Source of the DNA: Bacteroides nordii WAL 11050 = JCM 12987 | GTDB taxonomy: Bacteria; Bacteroidota; Bacteroidia; Bacteroidales; Bacteroidaceae | Assembly (NCBI GenBank): GCA_000613465.1 | Contig: BAJA01000021.1 | Location: forward strand, 26,412-90,411 | Length of the DNA stretch: 64,000 bases | Direction of reading: 5' to 3' | In this document: one piece after another, positions 52,149 through 63,663 of the stretch | Position numbering within the stretch: the stretch's first letter is position 1 | Layout: each line of letters opens with the position of its first letter | Position numbers and translations under genes: made by a program | The notes under the pieces: generated by a model | What the model was told of the DNA's origin: nothing | What the model saw: only the letters and a program-made list of their open reading frames with translations | Database searches by the model: none

Positions 52149-53147
52149 TTATTTAACGATCTTAACCACTTTCAGCAAATGGTCACCATAATATAATTTA
52201 AGAAGGTACAAACCAGATTGTAAATCAGTCACATCTATTTCCGAAATATTTGTTTCAGCAGTTTTCACTTCTGAACCAGAGGCAGCGATAAATACAACTC
52301 TACTACAATCACCTTTAACAGCAACTGTTTCCGCTCGTTTATCATAGTGAACATAAACAGAGGATGTATCTGTTTGAGATAACCCGGAAGGAGTAGCTGT
52401 ACTAAAAGTTATTACACCGCAGGCATCCATATTATTATAAGGTTCAGTAGGTCCGATATTCTTCCAAACAGCTCTTTTACGTCCTTTGCCATCATTGTCA
52501 TTATCAACAATTATTACATCGAAGCCCATACCTTGAGGTAAAGAAGTAAGTTTATCTACATCCAGCTCTTCGCCTTTATCATTAACAAATGCATAAATAG
52601 GGATCTGGCACTCTACAACATATCCTTTTCCGTCGGGCTTCATATCATAACAAACTGTAGCCATATCACTCATAGTCCCATATAATACTCCCTCTGTTAC
52701 AAATGGTTCTCCATAACCTTCTTCTGTCAATGCAGGTGCTATTTGGTAATGTCCAGGTGCCATTACACCATCAATGTAAGCAGGCCCTTGCCCATCTTTC
52801 AGATTATCGTTAATATCAAAATAAATTTCTACTTTATCATATTTCCATTGATTTTTTACATCGTTGGCCAACCAAGCCGGATAATGAACATCATCAGTGA
52901 CATCAACCAAGACATAAATATATTCATCGGTGTAAAACATCTTAAAGAAAGAGGTTACCGTAGGCTCCTCATAATTAAAAACGTTGGTTATATCAACCGG
53001 TGTAATATCCTTCCAAATATTATCATCCGCCTTTCCATTCGGATCAATATCTGTTCCTTTATAAATCACGACATCTGAAGCCACTTGCGCCGTAAGATTA
53101 GTGGTAGCAACCCATACGGCCAACAACACGAATAAAAACTTTTTCAT
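52149..53147 (-). CDS. CBM9-like carbohydrate-binding protein with sorting tail
   Basis: 332 residues from the ATG at 53147, which begins a signal peptide (MKKFLFVLLAVWVATTNLTAQ). Residues about 25-235 resemble the CBM9/DOMON-like sandwich (NIWKDITPVDITNVFNYEEP, YTDEYIYVLVDVTDDVHYPAW, YDKVEIYFDINDNLKDGQGP, YVVECQIPIYAF). The C-terminal 70 residues resemble a type IX sorting tail (VVFIAASGSEVKTAETN ... LQSGLYLLKLYYGDHLLKVVKI). No catalytic residues are visible. A surface or secreted binding protein for the target glycan, encoded between a GH5 gene and the SusC gene. Confidence 0.75.
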   Translation of the reverse strand: MKKFLFVLLAVWVATTNLTAQVASDVVIYKGTDIDPNGKADDNIWKDITPVDITNVFNYEEPTVTSFFKMFYTDEYIYVLVDVTDDVHYPAWLANDVKNQWKYDKVEIYFDINDNLKDGQGPAYIDGVMAPGHYQIAPALTEEGYGEPFVTEGVLYGTMSDMATVCYDMKPDGKGYVVECQIPIYAFVNDKGEELDVDKLTSLPQGMGFDVIIVDNDNDGKGRKRAVWKNIGPTEPYNNMDACGVITFSTATPSGLSQTDTSSVYVHYDKRAETVAVKGDCSRVVFIAASGSEVKTAETNISEIDVTDLQSGLYLLKLYYGDHLLKVVKIVK

Positions 53148-53177
53148 AATAATAAATTTTAATGTAAGTAAAAACAA

Positions 53178-54188
53178 CTATTTCATTTGTAACTTTCTTT
53201 TAAAGAATTCTCCTTGTCGTGTGAGATTGAAGTCAAAATCGTCCAAAAGCGCAGGTGCCCAAGAAGGATCAAAACACCACACTGTGTATGAAATTCCCTT
53301 TTTATCAAGATAATTAATAATAGCTTCACCATATTTTTCATCACCTATACATGGAATGTGTTCACCACGTTGTCCTTTCACCACATATCCCATTTCGGTA
53401 GCCACCACCGGATAATGGTCAGCGACATGCCCCCAGTTTCTTTCCCATTTATCCTCCCAAGGTGCATCTACCTTTTGAGGATAAGGATGTGTCACATAAG
53501 CAACATTATTACGATCTACCGGTTTTTGCACGACTTCATCAAGTAAATAAGCCCAATTCATTCCAGCCACCAAATATACTTTCTGATCATCAATCATATT
53601 GATACTATCTATCAACTGTTCCATCAGGGGCTGCCACGCATCCCAACTCAATGGTTTTCCTTGATCACATGGTTCATTAAACAACTCATAAAAAGCCACA
53701 GTAGAATTACCCTTATAATGTTCAGCTATAATTTTCCAAAAGTTTATAGTTTCTGCCCAATTGGTAGCATAATTAAAATGAGGATAAACATTTTCCGGCA
53801 GATTACCGATAGCATGCCAATCAATAATAACATACATATTGGTTTGCCTGGCCCATTCCACTCCCTGATCCAGTATTTTTAGATAATCTTCTACTCCGCG
53901 ATAGCGCCATGTGTAAGGATGTATTGGTAAACGTATCACATTACATCCCCAACGCCGCGCTTCTTCAAAATAACGTAAATTCCATTGATTCTCTTTTTTC
54001 AACTTATCCGGATCTGAGAAACTCACGCCACACAATCTAACAATCTTTCCTGAATCATTAATAAAAACATTCTTTTTTACTTTTAAGGCAGATGGTTCTT
54101 TAAAGGATTGCTTAACTGTTTCCTTACAAGAAACCATTCCTGCCATAAAAAAAAATAAAACAATACCTATTATATGAGAAACTTTCAT
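53178..54188 (-). CDS. GH5 endo-glycanase lipoprotein
   Basis: 336 residues with a lipoprotein signal (LFFFMAGMVSCKET). The GH5 barrel shows RLCGVSFSDPDKL, GCNVIRLPIHPYTWRYRG, VIIDWHAIGN, acid/base ELFNEPCDQG, VAYVTHPYPQK and nucleophile VATEMGYVV. The layout is typical of beta-1,4-glucanase-like GH5 enzymes. It differs clearly from the other two GH5 domains of the locus, which resemble each other. Likely exposed on the cell surface for initial cuts of the polymer. It is four bases from the upstream GH5-CBM gene and 30 bases from the CBM9-like gene. Confidence 0.87.
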   Translation of the reverse strand: MKVSHIIGIVLFFFMAGMVSCKETVKQSFKEPSALKVKKNVFINDSGKIVRLCGVSFSDPDKLKKENQWNLRYFEEARRWGCNVIRLPIHPYTWRYRGVEDYLKILDQGVEWARQTNMYVIIDWHAIGNLPENVYPHFNYATNWAETINFWKIIAEHYKGNSTVAFYELFNEPCDQGKPLSWDAWQPLMEQLIDSINMIDDQKVYLVAGMNWAYLLDEVVQKPVDRNNVAYVTHPYPQKVDAPWEDKWERNWGHVADHYPVVATEMGYVVKGQRGEHIPCIGDEKYGEAIINYLDKKGISYTVWCFDPSWAPALLDDFDFNLTRQGEFFKRKLQMK

Positions 54189-54191
54189 CTT

Positions 54192-57073
54192 TTAATATTT
54201 TACAAATTTAAAATTCCTAACACTTCCGTTTTCTATAAGAATCCGGATCAGATATACACCCGGAACTAATCCGTCAGTTACAATTCTTGCTTCAGATGAG
54301 CCAATACTTTCCTTCTTTATACACTGCCCGGACATAGTAAACAGGGCAATACTTTTCATAGCCTTATCCGCTTTAACGTACACATGATCAGCTGTTACAT
54401 CAGAATAAATTTCCAAATCTCCAGATTCATTATGTAAAATGCATCCTGTTCCTGACGAAGTGTTATCATAATCTTTTGTGTATTTCTCAAAAATTCTCAT
54501 TTGAGCTCTTTCCACAGTATAGTTTTTCAGCGGATGAATACTTACCTTATCATTAGATGACCATCCACCTGCTACCCAATATGTAGCAGCAACACGATTT
54601 TCTTTGAGATAAGCAATAACTTCATCCAGCAAATTCAACCAGCGAACATCATTTCCTGGTACCCCAAATTCACCTAAAATTCCACGTTGATTATGTTCTT
54701 TCAGCCATTCTACAAATGGTTGCAAACGTTTAATATGTTGTTGTGGATCAGAAACTTCCTTATCAAAATCTCCCAAATTATAATGCCCACTTTTATCTTT
54801 ATCAAAATAACAATGTGCCTGAAAAATCAAATTATTAGCCGGATCATTCAATCCAATTAATCCTCCACCGGTTGAAGGCCACGTAGATGAAGACGCATAA
54901 CTTTCACCCTCTATTACTATAGGCGTTTGCATATCTACAGTTCTAATAGCATCAATAACAGCTTGTGCTGTCGAATACCATACGCCCTTATCTAACCATA
55001 AGGTTCATTCATTATATCATATCCCCAAATATTCTTGTACATCTGACACTCAACAGCTATTTTCTTCCACACATCAGCTAAATGTTCTTTTGTCAATTTT
55101 CCAGAATCACTGATCTTACAAGTTACACCATCAACATTCCTACGACAATAATCATGCATATCAAGCATCACATACATACCGATACGTTCGGCCTCAGCAA
55201 TTACCTCCTTGATCTTTTTCATATCAAGTTCCATATCCAACGGTCCATTTACTTCATGTTGTACACGTTCCCAACGAAAAGGAAAACGAATAAGCCGTAC
55301 ACCTTTTGATTTAAAATAGTGAAGATCCTTAAATGTTGGATAAGAATAGTTTGTATTAAATACACCATGAACTGTTCCCCCTGAACCTTGCGCCAGATTT
55401 ACACCTAAATAAGCCTTCTCCTTATCAGGAAGAACATCATCTGCCGATGCCAAATTCCAGTCAACAGAAATAGTCCCTTCTTCTCCTAATCCCATAGCAT
55501 AGTCACCTTTAAAAGCAAAAATATTATCAATATAGATATTACCCGAGCCACGGAAAAGTATTTTATCTATCTTAGAACAATCCAGTCCGGCTTCTTTCAA
55601 CTCGTGAACCGGAATATTCACATAATTCCATTCGTCTGTTTTGAGAACAGGAAATAACGAGGAATAATAAGCCGTTTCCGATCCTTGGGCCTGGAATCCA
55701 ATTTCAAGTGTACCACTCCCTCCTTCGCCATCACAATACATACTGAAATGTATATTCTCCATATCACTAAAGTCAAGTGTAGCAGTTGTATGGAGTGTCA
55801 TCTCTTCAAGAGAGCATATTCTCAAGACTTTATCAGCCTCCGTAAGACGGTATACAAGATCAAAATCCGTGAGGCCAACAGTACCACCTTCTTCAAGATT
55901 GGCTATATTGTTGTATTTGTCCGTAAAAACAGACTTAACAGTTTTAGGGGCTAATATCGGCTCCGGCGCAGGTTCTATATATATTATGGGTGTCCCAACC
56001 GGATCACCTTTATACGTATATATATTATCAAAATACAACCTTGTAATAGCAAAGCCATTGCCGCTGAATATTTTAGAAACAATAATGTTAGTTAAGTCAG
56101 CACTCTTAAACACACTCATCGGTATGTCAAAACTTGTCCATCCGGCATTTAAGGTTAGAGCATCTGTGTTTGCTTGTGACGACCAATTACCAAGACCGAG
56201 TTTAATAGTACGTGTACTTTCTGCCCAAACATCAAAATGGAGATAATCCATGCCATCAAGATTTAGAGTCGGGTCAAATTTAACCAAGGCCCAGTTTAAT
56301 GAATTGAACCTAAGCATATTATCGCCTTCAAAAGGTGTTACTACTGCCATTTCCGCTGCCGGGCTGCCGGGATTGTTTAAAATTAAATTAGTAATGTTGT
56401 CATAGGCATCACTAAAAATCGATTTTACATCCGTATCTTTATGCTTAGGTGTAGGAGCAGCCACCGTAGGTGCATTCGGATCCACTGAGGGATTATCGCC
56501 GCCTAAATCCCCATAAGCGTAAATGTTATCAATATAGACAGTCCTATCATATCCACCGCCATTTATAAAACCTATTTTACTTATCTGGGTAAGATCAGGT
56601 ATTTTTCCAGCAGGCAAAATTCGGTAATCATCCAGTTTAATCTCGATTTTATTCCATCCTTCTACTAAAGGTGTTGGTATTGTGACAGAAGCACCCTGTC
56701 CAAAATAAACTTTTAAAGTAAATCCGGTTTTAACTACATAAATGTCAAAGCAAAGTGCTTCGCAATCATCAAGATTTATCGTAGTGCCTAATTCGACAAA
56801 AGACCATCCGCCAAGACCCTGATCAAAATAAATCATATCATTCCCCATCACAGACTTTACAGTTGCAGTAGCGCTTCCTCGCCCACTAAAGCCTTTAATA
56901 GATGTAATATCAGTATATTCATCACAAAAAATCGATTTGACAGAAGCTGCTTCCTGAGTTGGGGGAACAGGGATTGTTTGGGGTGGATTACTAACGTCTG
57001 CGAAAATATCTTGCGTAGCTAGCAATAAGATAGCTACCAAATAAAGAATTTTAGTAAATATTCCTTTTTTCAT
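54192..57073 (-). pseudogene. GH5 endo-glycanase with three tandem CBM-like modules, frameshifted
   Basis: About 960 residues if repaired. After the signal peptide, three homologous beta-sandwich modules (about 45-185, 210-355 and 370-520) share KSIFCDEY/KSIFSDAY/KSVFTDKY starts and VYIDNIYAYGD/LYFDNIYTYKG/IYIDNIFAFKG ends. The GH5 barrel (about 550-875) has GVNLAQGSGG, IRFPFRWERVQHEVNG, acid/base IMNEPYG and nucleophile LGEFGVPG. A type IX-like tail closes the protein (IALFTMSGQCIKKES ... VPGVYLIRI). One lost base at about 54994 breaks the frame at NEPYG; repair gives GLDKGVWYSTAQAVIDAIR. First gene of the operon next to the HTCS, it is probably the main secreted or surface depolymerase. Confidence 0.87.
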
Positions 57074-57104
57074 AATATTACTTTTTAATAATTAATACCG
57101 GCAA

Positions 57105-57112
57105 CAAATATA
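57105..57112 (-). promoter_or_regulatory. -7 box of the large glycan operon
   Basis: The minus strand reads TATATTTG, matching TAnnTTTG, 31 bases before the GH5-CBM start. The -33 element is poor, as expected for a promoter that needs an activator such as the HTCS. Confidence 0.5.
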
Positions 57113-57649
57113 TTAGGCTTTTTATTCATCAGAGGACAATATCCGACAGAAAAAAAACAATTGATAACAAACTCACGATTTATATTCCCCAAGATATACT
57201 GCATAAGTACAATATCAATATAACAATCTATATATCAACGAGATAGCAGCCACAAAAGGAATTAAAGAGTAACCAAAAAGAACAAAATATAACAAGAAAA
57301 GACAAACATATTACAACTAATAAAGTAATGTAACAAAGAAATAAATCAATCTTATCATTTTCTCTACCCAATAGAAGGTAGCCCCATAAAAAAATAGATT
57401 CTACACCAGTGAAAGAAATATGCGCCTTTCACATTCCATTTTTTTAATAAAATATGGTATTCCATTTCATACGTAAATCATATTTTTGTTTTCTTCTTGC
57501 AAATTCAGGATTTTCTTAATAACTTGCCACTGTGTTTTTTTAATCCATTGAATAAATGCTATTTCAAATCGGTAACTAAATTCAAGGTAAAAAGAAACAC
57601 TATTTTTATCTCAAACTTTTAAAATTAAACAGGTTCTAAATAAAATGTT
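57113..57649. other. Divergent AT-rich control region of the locus
   Basis: About 540 bases without a plausible gene, between the GH5-CBM gene and the HTCS gene. It should contain the HTCS binding site for the minus-strand operon. I could not pick out a convincing direct or inverted repeat by eye. Confidence 0.5.
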
Positions 57650-57657
57650 TAATTTTG
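57650..57657 (+). promoter_or_regulatory. -7 box of the HTCS gene
   Basis: TAATTTTG matches TAnnTTTG 27 bases before the ATG at 57685. No -33 TTTG was found at the standard distance. Confidence 0.4.
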
Positions 57658-57684
57658 CTTACGTTTTTCAATCAAAATAAAACT

Positions 57685-60600
57685 ATGAAACATACGCTTG
57701 TCCTGGCAATACTTTGTTGTCTAATACAATTCGACGTGCAAGGTTCCTGCTTCCGAAACTATCAAAAAGAAAACGGCTTATCTAACAACTGTGTGTGGGC
57801 AATCATGCAAGATAGCCAAGGGTTTATCTGGGTTGGAACGAATGACGGGCTTAATCGTTTTGACGGGAAAAATTTCAAAATATACAAAAATCGTCTTCAA
57901 GACTCCTTATCAATTGGGCACAATTTTATACATTGTATAAAAGAAGATTCAAAGCATCGAATGTTAATAGGAACACGCAGAGGACTATATTATTATGACC
58001 GGGAATACGATCACTTTCATCATATTGCTTTAAAGAAAGAAAAACAAAATGATATCACTGTGAATGACATAATGGAAGATTCCCATGGCAACATTTTGAT
58101 CGCAACTCATGGTGAAGGATTATTCCAATTAGACAATAATCTTCGTGTTCAAAAACACTTTGTAGCCTCAAAAACGCCCCAAAGTATTCCATCAAATTTT
58201 ATTTGGACAATAGTAAACGATCAACAAAATAATATTTGGCTAGGAACAGCAGGGTATGGTCTTGTGCTTTTCAGTTCATCAAATGACACATTTACTCCAA
58301 TAAAACATCCTAAACTCGACGTAAACAAACAATCAATATATTCCATCTATTGTGATGAAGATAATAATTTGTGGATAGGTACTTTCACAAACGGTCTTTT
58401 TAAATATAATCCTACAAAAAATGAATGTAGCCATTATCTTTCCAATATTGGTAATATAAAATCGATAACCCCCTACTCAGACAAGGAACTCATCATGGGA
58501 TCAGACAAAGGCCTCATACTCCTGAATAAATCGACAGAAAGCTTTCAAATAGTAAAAGAAGAATATTCCGATAGGAGCATAGTCGATAACTCTACATTCT
58601 GTATTTCTCGTGACAAAGAAGGGGCATTCTGGGTTGGAACCTATTTCAACGGAGTCACTTATTTCGCTCCAAACGTCAATAAATTTATATCCTTCTACGA
58701 TATAGAAGAAGCAACTGCTCAAAAACATTCCATCACCAGCAGTATGGTGGAAGATAACAAACAGAATATATTGTTATCTACCCATAATAATAACATTGTA
58801 TACCGTTACAATCCCCAAACTAAACAATTAGGTAATACCTTTATGTTGGATTATCACAATATACAAAACCTTTATTTATCCAATGACACATTGTACGTAA
58901 GTATTTACGGAAGAGGAGTGAGAATCATTTCTGCTACAAATGGTAAGGTAATTGCAACAATCCCACTCAATACGATTGAAGGAAAATCAATATTTAAAAC
59001 CCAAAACGGTACTCTAATATTTGCCCTGGAAGAAGGCGGATGTGCCATCATGTGCCCCGGACAAAAATTAAAAAGGCCAGAAGCTTTATCTGGTCGTCCT
59101 ATTGCAGATATGACAGAAAGTGCATCAGGAACAATTTGGTTTGCTACACATGCTTATGGGCTTTACTGCTTATATCCCAATGGAGAATGGCAACATTTCT
59201 CCGACATTTCCAATAAAATTGATATAAATAACCTCAGCTGTTTATTATATAACAGAGAAAAAAATGATTTATGGATAGGAACTAAAGAAAAAGGAGTAAT
59301 TGTTTTTAATATAGCTCAGAAGAAAATCAAAAACATATTCAATCTTGAGAATGGAATGCCTTCAGACATCATTTACTCAATCATAGATGACAAATATGGG
59401 AATATATGGATTAGTACTCCAAAAGGATTAGCACAGATTGTTCAAAACAGTACAACTGAGTATATCAAAACATTTGGCTATATTGGACAAGAGATACAAT
59501 ACAACTTTAGATGCTCCCTACGTGGATCTGCCGGCCTGCTCTATTTCGGAGGCACGAATGGATTTATTTCAATTAACCCATCGGAATTTACAGAAAATAA
59601 CATCACTCCTCCTATACATATCACCAGTTTCAAAGTTTTCAATGAAGAATTACCTATAGGTCAAAGTTCCCCTTTAAAAAAATCAATAAGCAATACAAAA
59701 GAAATTGTGCTCTCTTCCAAACAATCAACCTTCAGTTTGATTTTATTGCATTAAGTTATATTTTTCCGGAAACTAACAAATATGCATACATGCTAAAAGG
59801 ATTTGATAAAAACTGGAATTACACATTAAATAATACAGCATATTACATGAATATACCTCCAGGAAAATATACATTTACTGTAAAAGGAAGTAATAATAAT
59901 GGAATCTGGAATAATAATGGTTATAGTATAGCGCTCCGAATCAGACCTCCTTTTTGGCAAGAGTATTACATGATTATACTCTATATCATCCTATGTACCA
60001 TCATCGTAAGCTATGTTATCAATCGATACAAAAAGCATTTAATAATTGAAAACGAAAAGAAACAATACAGATATCAGGTAGCTAAAGAGAAAGAGACATA
60101 TGAAGCAAAAATTAATTTCTTTACTAATATAGCTCACGAAATAAAAACCCCACTCTCACTTATTACCGGACCACTAGAAATGATTATTGCCACCAAAGAT
60201 GGTAATATGCAAACACAAAAATATTTGTCAGTTATTAAACGAAATACGGACCGTCTACTAATACTTATTAATCAATTACTTGACTTCAGAAAAATAGAAA
60301 ACGATATGTTTATTCTGAACATCAGTCAACAAAATATAACCCAAATCGTACAACAAGTTTACAATCAGTATAAGCAAAGTTCTTACCAGCAACAAATAAA
60401 AATATCATTCGAAGCAGAAAATGAACCAATTATTGAAGATGTAGACCCTGAGGCTCTCTATAAAATAGTGAGTAACCTTGTTTCTAATGCTGTAAAATTC
60501 ACTAAAACACAAATCAACATAAAACTACAAAAAGAGAATGATTCTAAAATTCTTATTTCCATCATTGATGACGGAAATGGTATCAGAAGTAGCGAACAAC

Positions 60601-61634
60601 AGAAAATATTTCTTCCTTTTTATCAAATACAAGAAACAAAACAGCATTTTCAAAATCTTGGAGGGACAGGAATTGGTCTTTCTTTCTCAAAAGCACTGGC
60701 ACGTAAGTTAGGAGGAGATATTCAAGTTCAGTCCGAATATGGTAAAGGAAGTATCTTCACATTAGTACTGCCGGCCAACCCGTTAAAAGAAAAACTAATA
60801 ATGAAACATGAGATTATCGAAACAGAGATACCTCCTACAGAATCCCCCAAATCAGTCCACCAGAAATCAAAACAGGTCATTTTGATTGTAGAAGACAATG
60901 CAGAACTTCGGACCTTTATAAACGACTGTTTATCCGATAGCTATACTGTTTTAGAAGCAAAAAACGGAGTAGAAGCAATGAGTATTCTGAATAGTGGCAA
61001 TATGATCGATATCATAGTTTCGGACATACTAATGCCTGAAATGGATGGATTGGAATTATGCAATCAAATAAAAAGTAATATTTCATTCTCCCATCTTCCT
61101 CTTATTTTGCTGTCGGCAAAGACTGATACAGGAACCAAAATTAACGGCTTAAAAAAAGGCGCAGATGTATATATGGAGAAACCATTTTCTATAGAACAAT
61201 TAAAGGCACAAATCAATAGTGTTCTTGAAAACAGACATAATATACATAAGAAGTTCATCGAATCACCTTTAGAGTATTATAAACTAAACAATGAAACAGA
61301 TAGCGAGAATGCACTATTTATCAAGAAGTTAAATGAGCTCATCCTGGAAAATATGTCATCAGAGGAATTTTCTATAGATAATATAGCTTCTGATTTTGCC
61401 ATTAGTCGTACTAGCTTACATAACAAAATTAAAAGTATTACTGGAGTAACTCCTAATAATTATATTAAACTTATTCGTTTAAATAAAAGTGCAGAGTTGT
61501 TGGCCACAGGCAAATATAGAATAAATGAAGTTCGCTTTTTGGTTGGATTTAATTCAGCATCTTATTTCGCTAAATGCTTTTATGAACAATTTGGTAAATT
61601 TCCAAAAGATTTCACACAAGATATCACACAATAA
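57685..61634 (+). pseudogene. Hybrid two-component system (HTCS) regulator, frameshifted
   Basis: About 1316 residues if repaired, starting at the ATG at 57685, which gives a signal peptide (HTLVLAILCCLIQFDVQG). Two propellers of Reg_prop repeats (ENGLSNNCVWAIMQDSQGFI, NNLWIGTFTNGLFKYN) and a Y_Y_Y domain form the periplasmic sensor. A helix (MIILYIILCTIIVSYVI) leads to a kinase with HEIKTPLSL (His818), a receiver with SDILMPEMDG (Asp1114) and a C-terminal AraC-type domain (IDNIASDFAISRTSLHNKI). One T is missing in the run at 59736-59738; repair restores FSFDFIALSYIFPETNKYAYM. It should bind an oligosaccharide of the target glycan in the periplasm and activate the divergent operon. Confidence 0.9.
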
Positions 61635-61751
61635 AGTGTTATTTTTCAAATAAAAGAAATTATTCAACAACATATCATTATTATTTCCGGTTTATTTAAT
61701 TACCTTTACCGGAATATTATCAAATTCGTACAACAAACATAAACAAAGAAT

Positions 61752-63290
61752 ATGTTAATAAAGGTTTGTGGCGCTGCCATACAAGGTATTGACGCAACGA
61801 TCATTACCATCGAAGTAAACAGCTCAAGAGGCTGTATGTTCTACCTGGTTGGTTTGCCCGACTCTGCTGTGAAAGAAAGTCATCAACGCATCATTTCTGC
61901 CTTACAAGTGACCGGATACAAGATGCCTACCAGCAATATTGTTATCAATATGGCTCCGGCAGACATTCGCAAGGAAGGATCAGCCTATGATCTCCCCCTC
62001 GCAATAGGTATTCTTGCTGCCAATGAAACCATTTCCTGCGAGAAACTCCCTCACTATCTGATGATGGGTGAGCTAAGCCTTGATGGAAGTATACAACCCA
62101 TCACCGGTGCATTGCCCATCGCTATTAAAGCACGTGAAGAAGGCTTTGAAGGTCTGATCGTACCGCAGCAAAATGCACGCGAAGCAGCAGTTGTTAATAA
62201 CCTGAACGTGTATGGTGTAACCAATATCCGGGAAGTAATTGAATTCTTCAATGCGAAGCAGGAACTACAGCCTACCATAGTCAATACCCGGGAAGAATTC
62301 TATGCCCAGCAGGAAAACTTTGAATGCGACTTCTCTGATGTAAAAGGGCAGGAAAATGTAAAACGCGCTCTTGAAGTAGCAGCAGCCGGCGGACACAATC
62401 TGATTCTCGTTGGCGCCCCTGGTTGCGGTAAATCAATGATGGCTAAGCGCTTACCTTCTATACTCCCCCCTCTTTCCCTGGGCGAAAGTCTGGAAACCAC
62501 CAAGATACACTCTGTTGCCGGAAAATTGGGACGTAATGCCTCACTCATATCCAAACGTCCTTTCCGCGATCCACATCATACCATCTCACAAACAGCAATG
62601 GTAGGAGGAGGTAGTTTCCCTCAGCCGGGCGAAATTAGCCTGGCACATAATGGTGTACTCTTTCTGGATGAGTTACCAGAGTTTCAAAGAGGGGTATTAG
62701 AAGTACTACGCCAGCCATTGGAAGATCGCCGCATCACCATTTCGCGGGTAAAATGCAGTATTGATTATCCTGCCAGCTTTACCTTAATCGCCTCCATGAA
62801 TCCTTGCCCCTGCGGATATTACAATCATCCTACAAAGGCTTGTGTTTGTTCTCCCGGACAGGTACAGAAGTATCTGAATAAAATATCCGGTCCCCTACTT
62901 GACCGAATTGACATACAGATAGAGATAGTCCCCGTTCCTTTTGAAGAAATGGCCAGTAAACGACCGGCAGAACCAAGCTGCGAAATTCGCAAACGTGTGA
63001 TAAAAGCCCGACAGATACAGGAACAACGCTTTTCCAATCATCCCGGCATCTACTGTAATGCTCAAATGACGAGCAAACTGATCTCTACCTATGCACAACC
63101 CGACAACAAAGGACTTACTTTACTAAAAACCGCCATGGAACGCTTCAACTTGTCCGCCCGTGCCTATGACCGTATATTGAAAGTATCACGTACCATTGCC
63201 GATCTGGAAGGAAGCGAACAAATACTCCCAGCCCATCTGGCGGAAGCTATCAGCTACCGCAATCTGGACAGGGAGAATTGGGCGGGGTAA
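61752..63290 (+). CDS. YifB/ComM family Mg-chelatase-like AAA ATPase
   Basis: 512 residues. The N-terminal Lon-S5-like domain (about 1-165: GCMFYLVGLPDSAVKESHQRI, GEGSAYDLPLA-type block) precedes a Mg-chelatase-like AAA module with Walker A GAPGCGKS, Walker B GVLFLDELPEF, and the cysteine-containing MNPCPCGYYNHPTKAC segment. The C-terminal lid follows (RAYDRILKVSRTIADLEGS). Relatives (ComM) are helicases that help branch migration during natural transformation, but the protein is common in non-competent bacteria too. It is unrelated to the neighbouring glycan locus. Confidence 0.92.
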   Translation: MLIKVCGAAIQGIDATIITIEVNSSRGCMFYLVGLPDSAVKESHQRIISALQVTGYKMPTSNIVINMAPADIRKEGSAYDLPLAIGILAANETISCEKLPHYLMMGELSLDGSIQPITGALPIAIKAREEGFEGLIVPQQNAREAAVVNNLNVYGVTNIREVIEFFNAKQELQPTIVNTREEFYAQQENFECDFSDVKGQENVKRALEVAAAGGHNLILVGAPGCGKSMMAKRLPSILPPLSLGESLETTKIHSVAGKLGRNASLISKRPFRDPHHTISQTAMVGGGSFPQPGEISLAHNGVLFLDELPEFQRGVLEVLRQPLEDRRITISRVKCSIDYPASFTLIASMNPCPCGYYNHPTKACVCSPGQVQKYLNKISGPLLDRIDIQIEIVPVPFEEMASKRPAEPSCEIRKRVIKARQIQEQRFSNHPGIYCNAQMTSKLISTYAQPDNKGLTLLKTAMERFNLSARAYDRILKVSRTIADLEGSEQILPAHLAEAISYRNLDRENWAG

Positions 63291-63663
63291 GAGAAGGAAA
63301 CTCATCTTTTAATTCTAAATTTTCAAAGTTTCACTTTTTTAATCACTGATGTCCCCACTATCTCATGATATGATTATTACGATAAAAATCAGCCTTGCAT
63401 CCTAATATTTATGCGGATAACTATCATAGAATCCTTTTAATACAACAAACCTCTGTGATATAAGGAAATGTTGTCGAATATCAGGGCCTGGATTATTTGA
63501 TTAAGATCGCATATGATTAACCATTCGGACCTAATAAAAAATAGCCGAATTAGTTATCATTAAACCCCATTTAGAATACTTCTTAATCAAACCAAAATCT
63601 TTTATTTTTCTTTGAAGGCTCTCTTTGAAATCCTTCAAATAGTATTTTCTTCCTTCCCTTTTC
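63291..63663. other. Intergenic region without recognisable features
   Basis: 373 bases, AT-rich. I see no gene, strong hairpin or promoter of the expected form. Confidence 0.5.
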
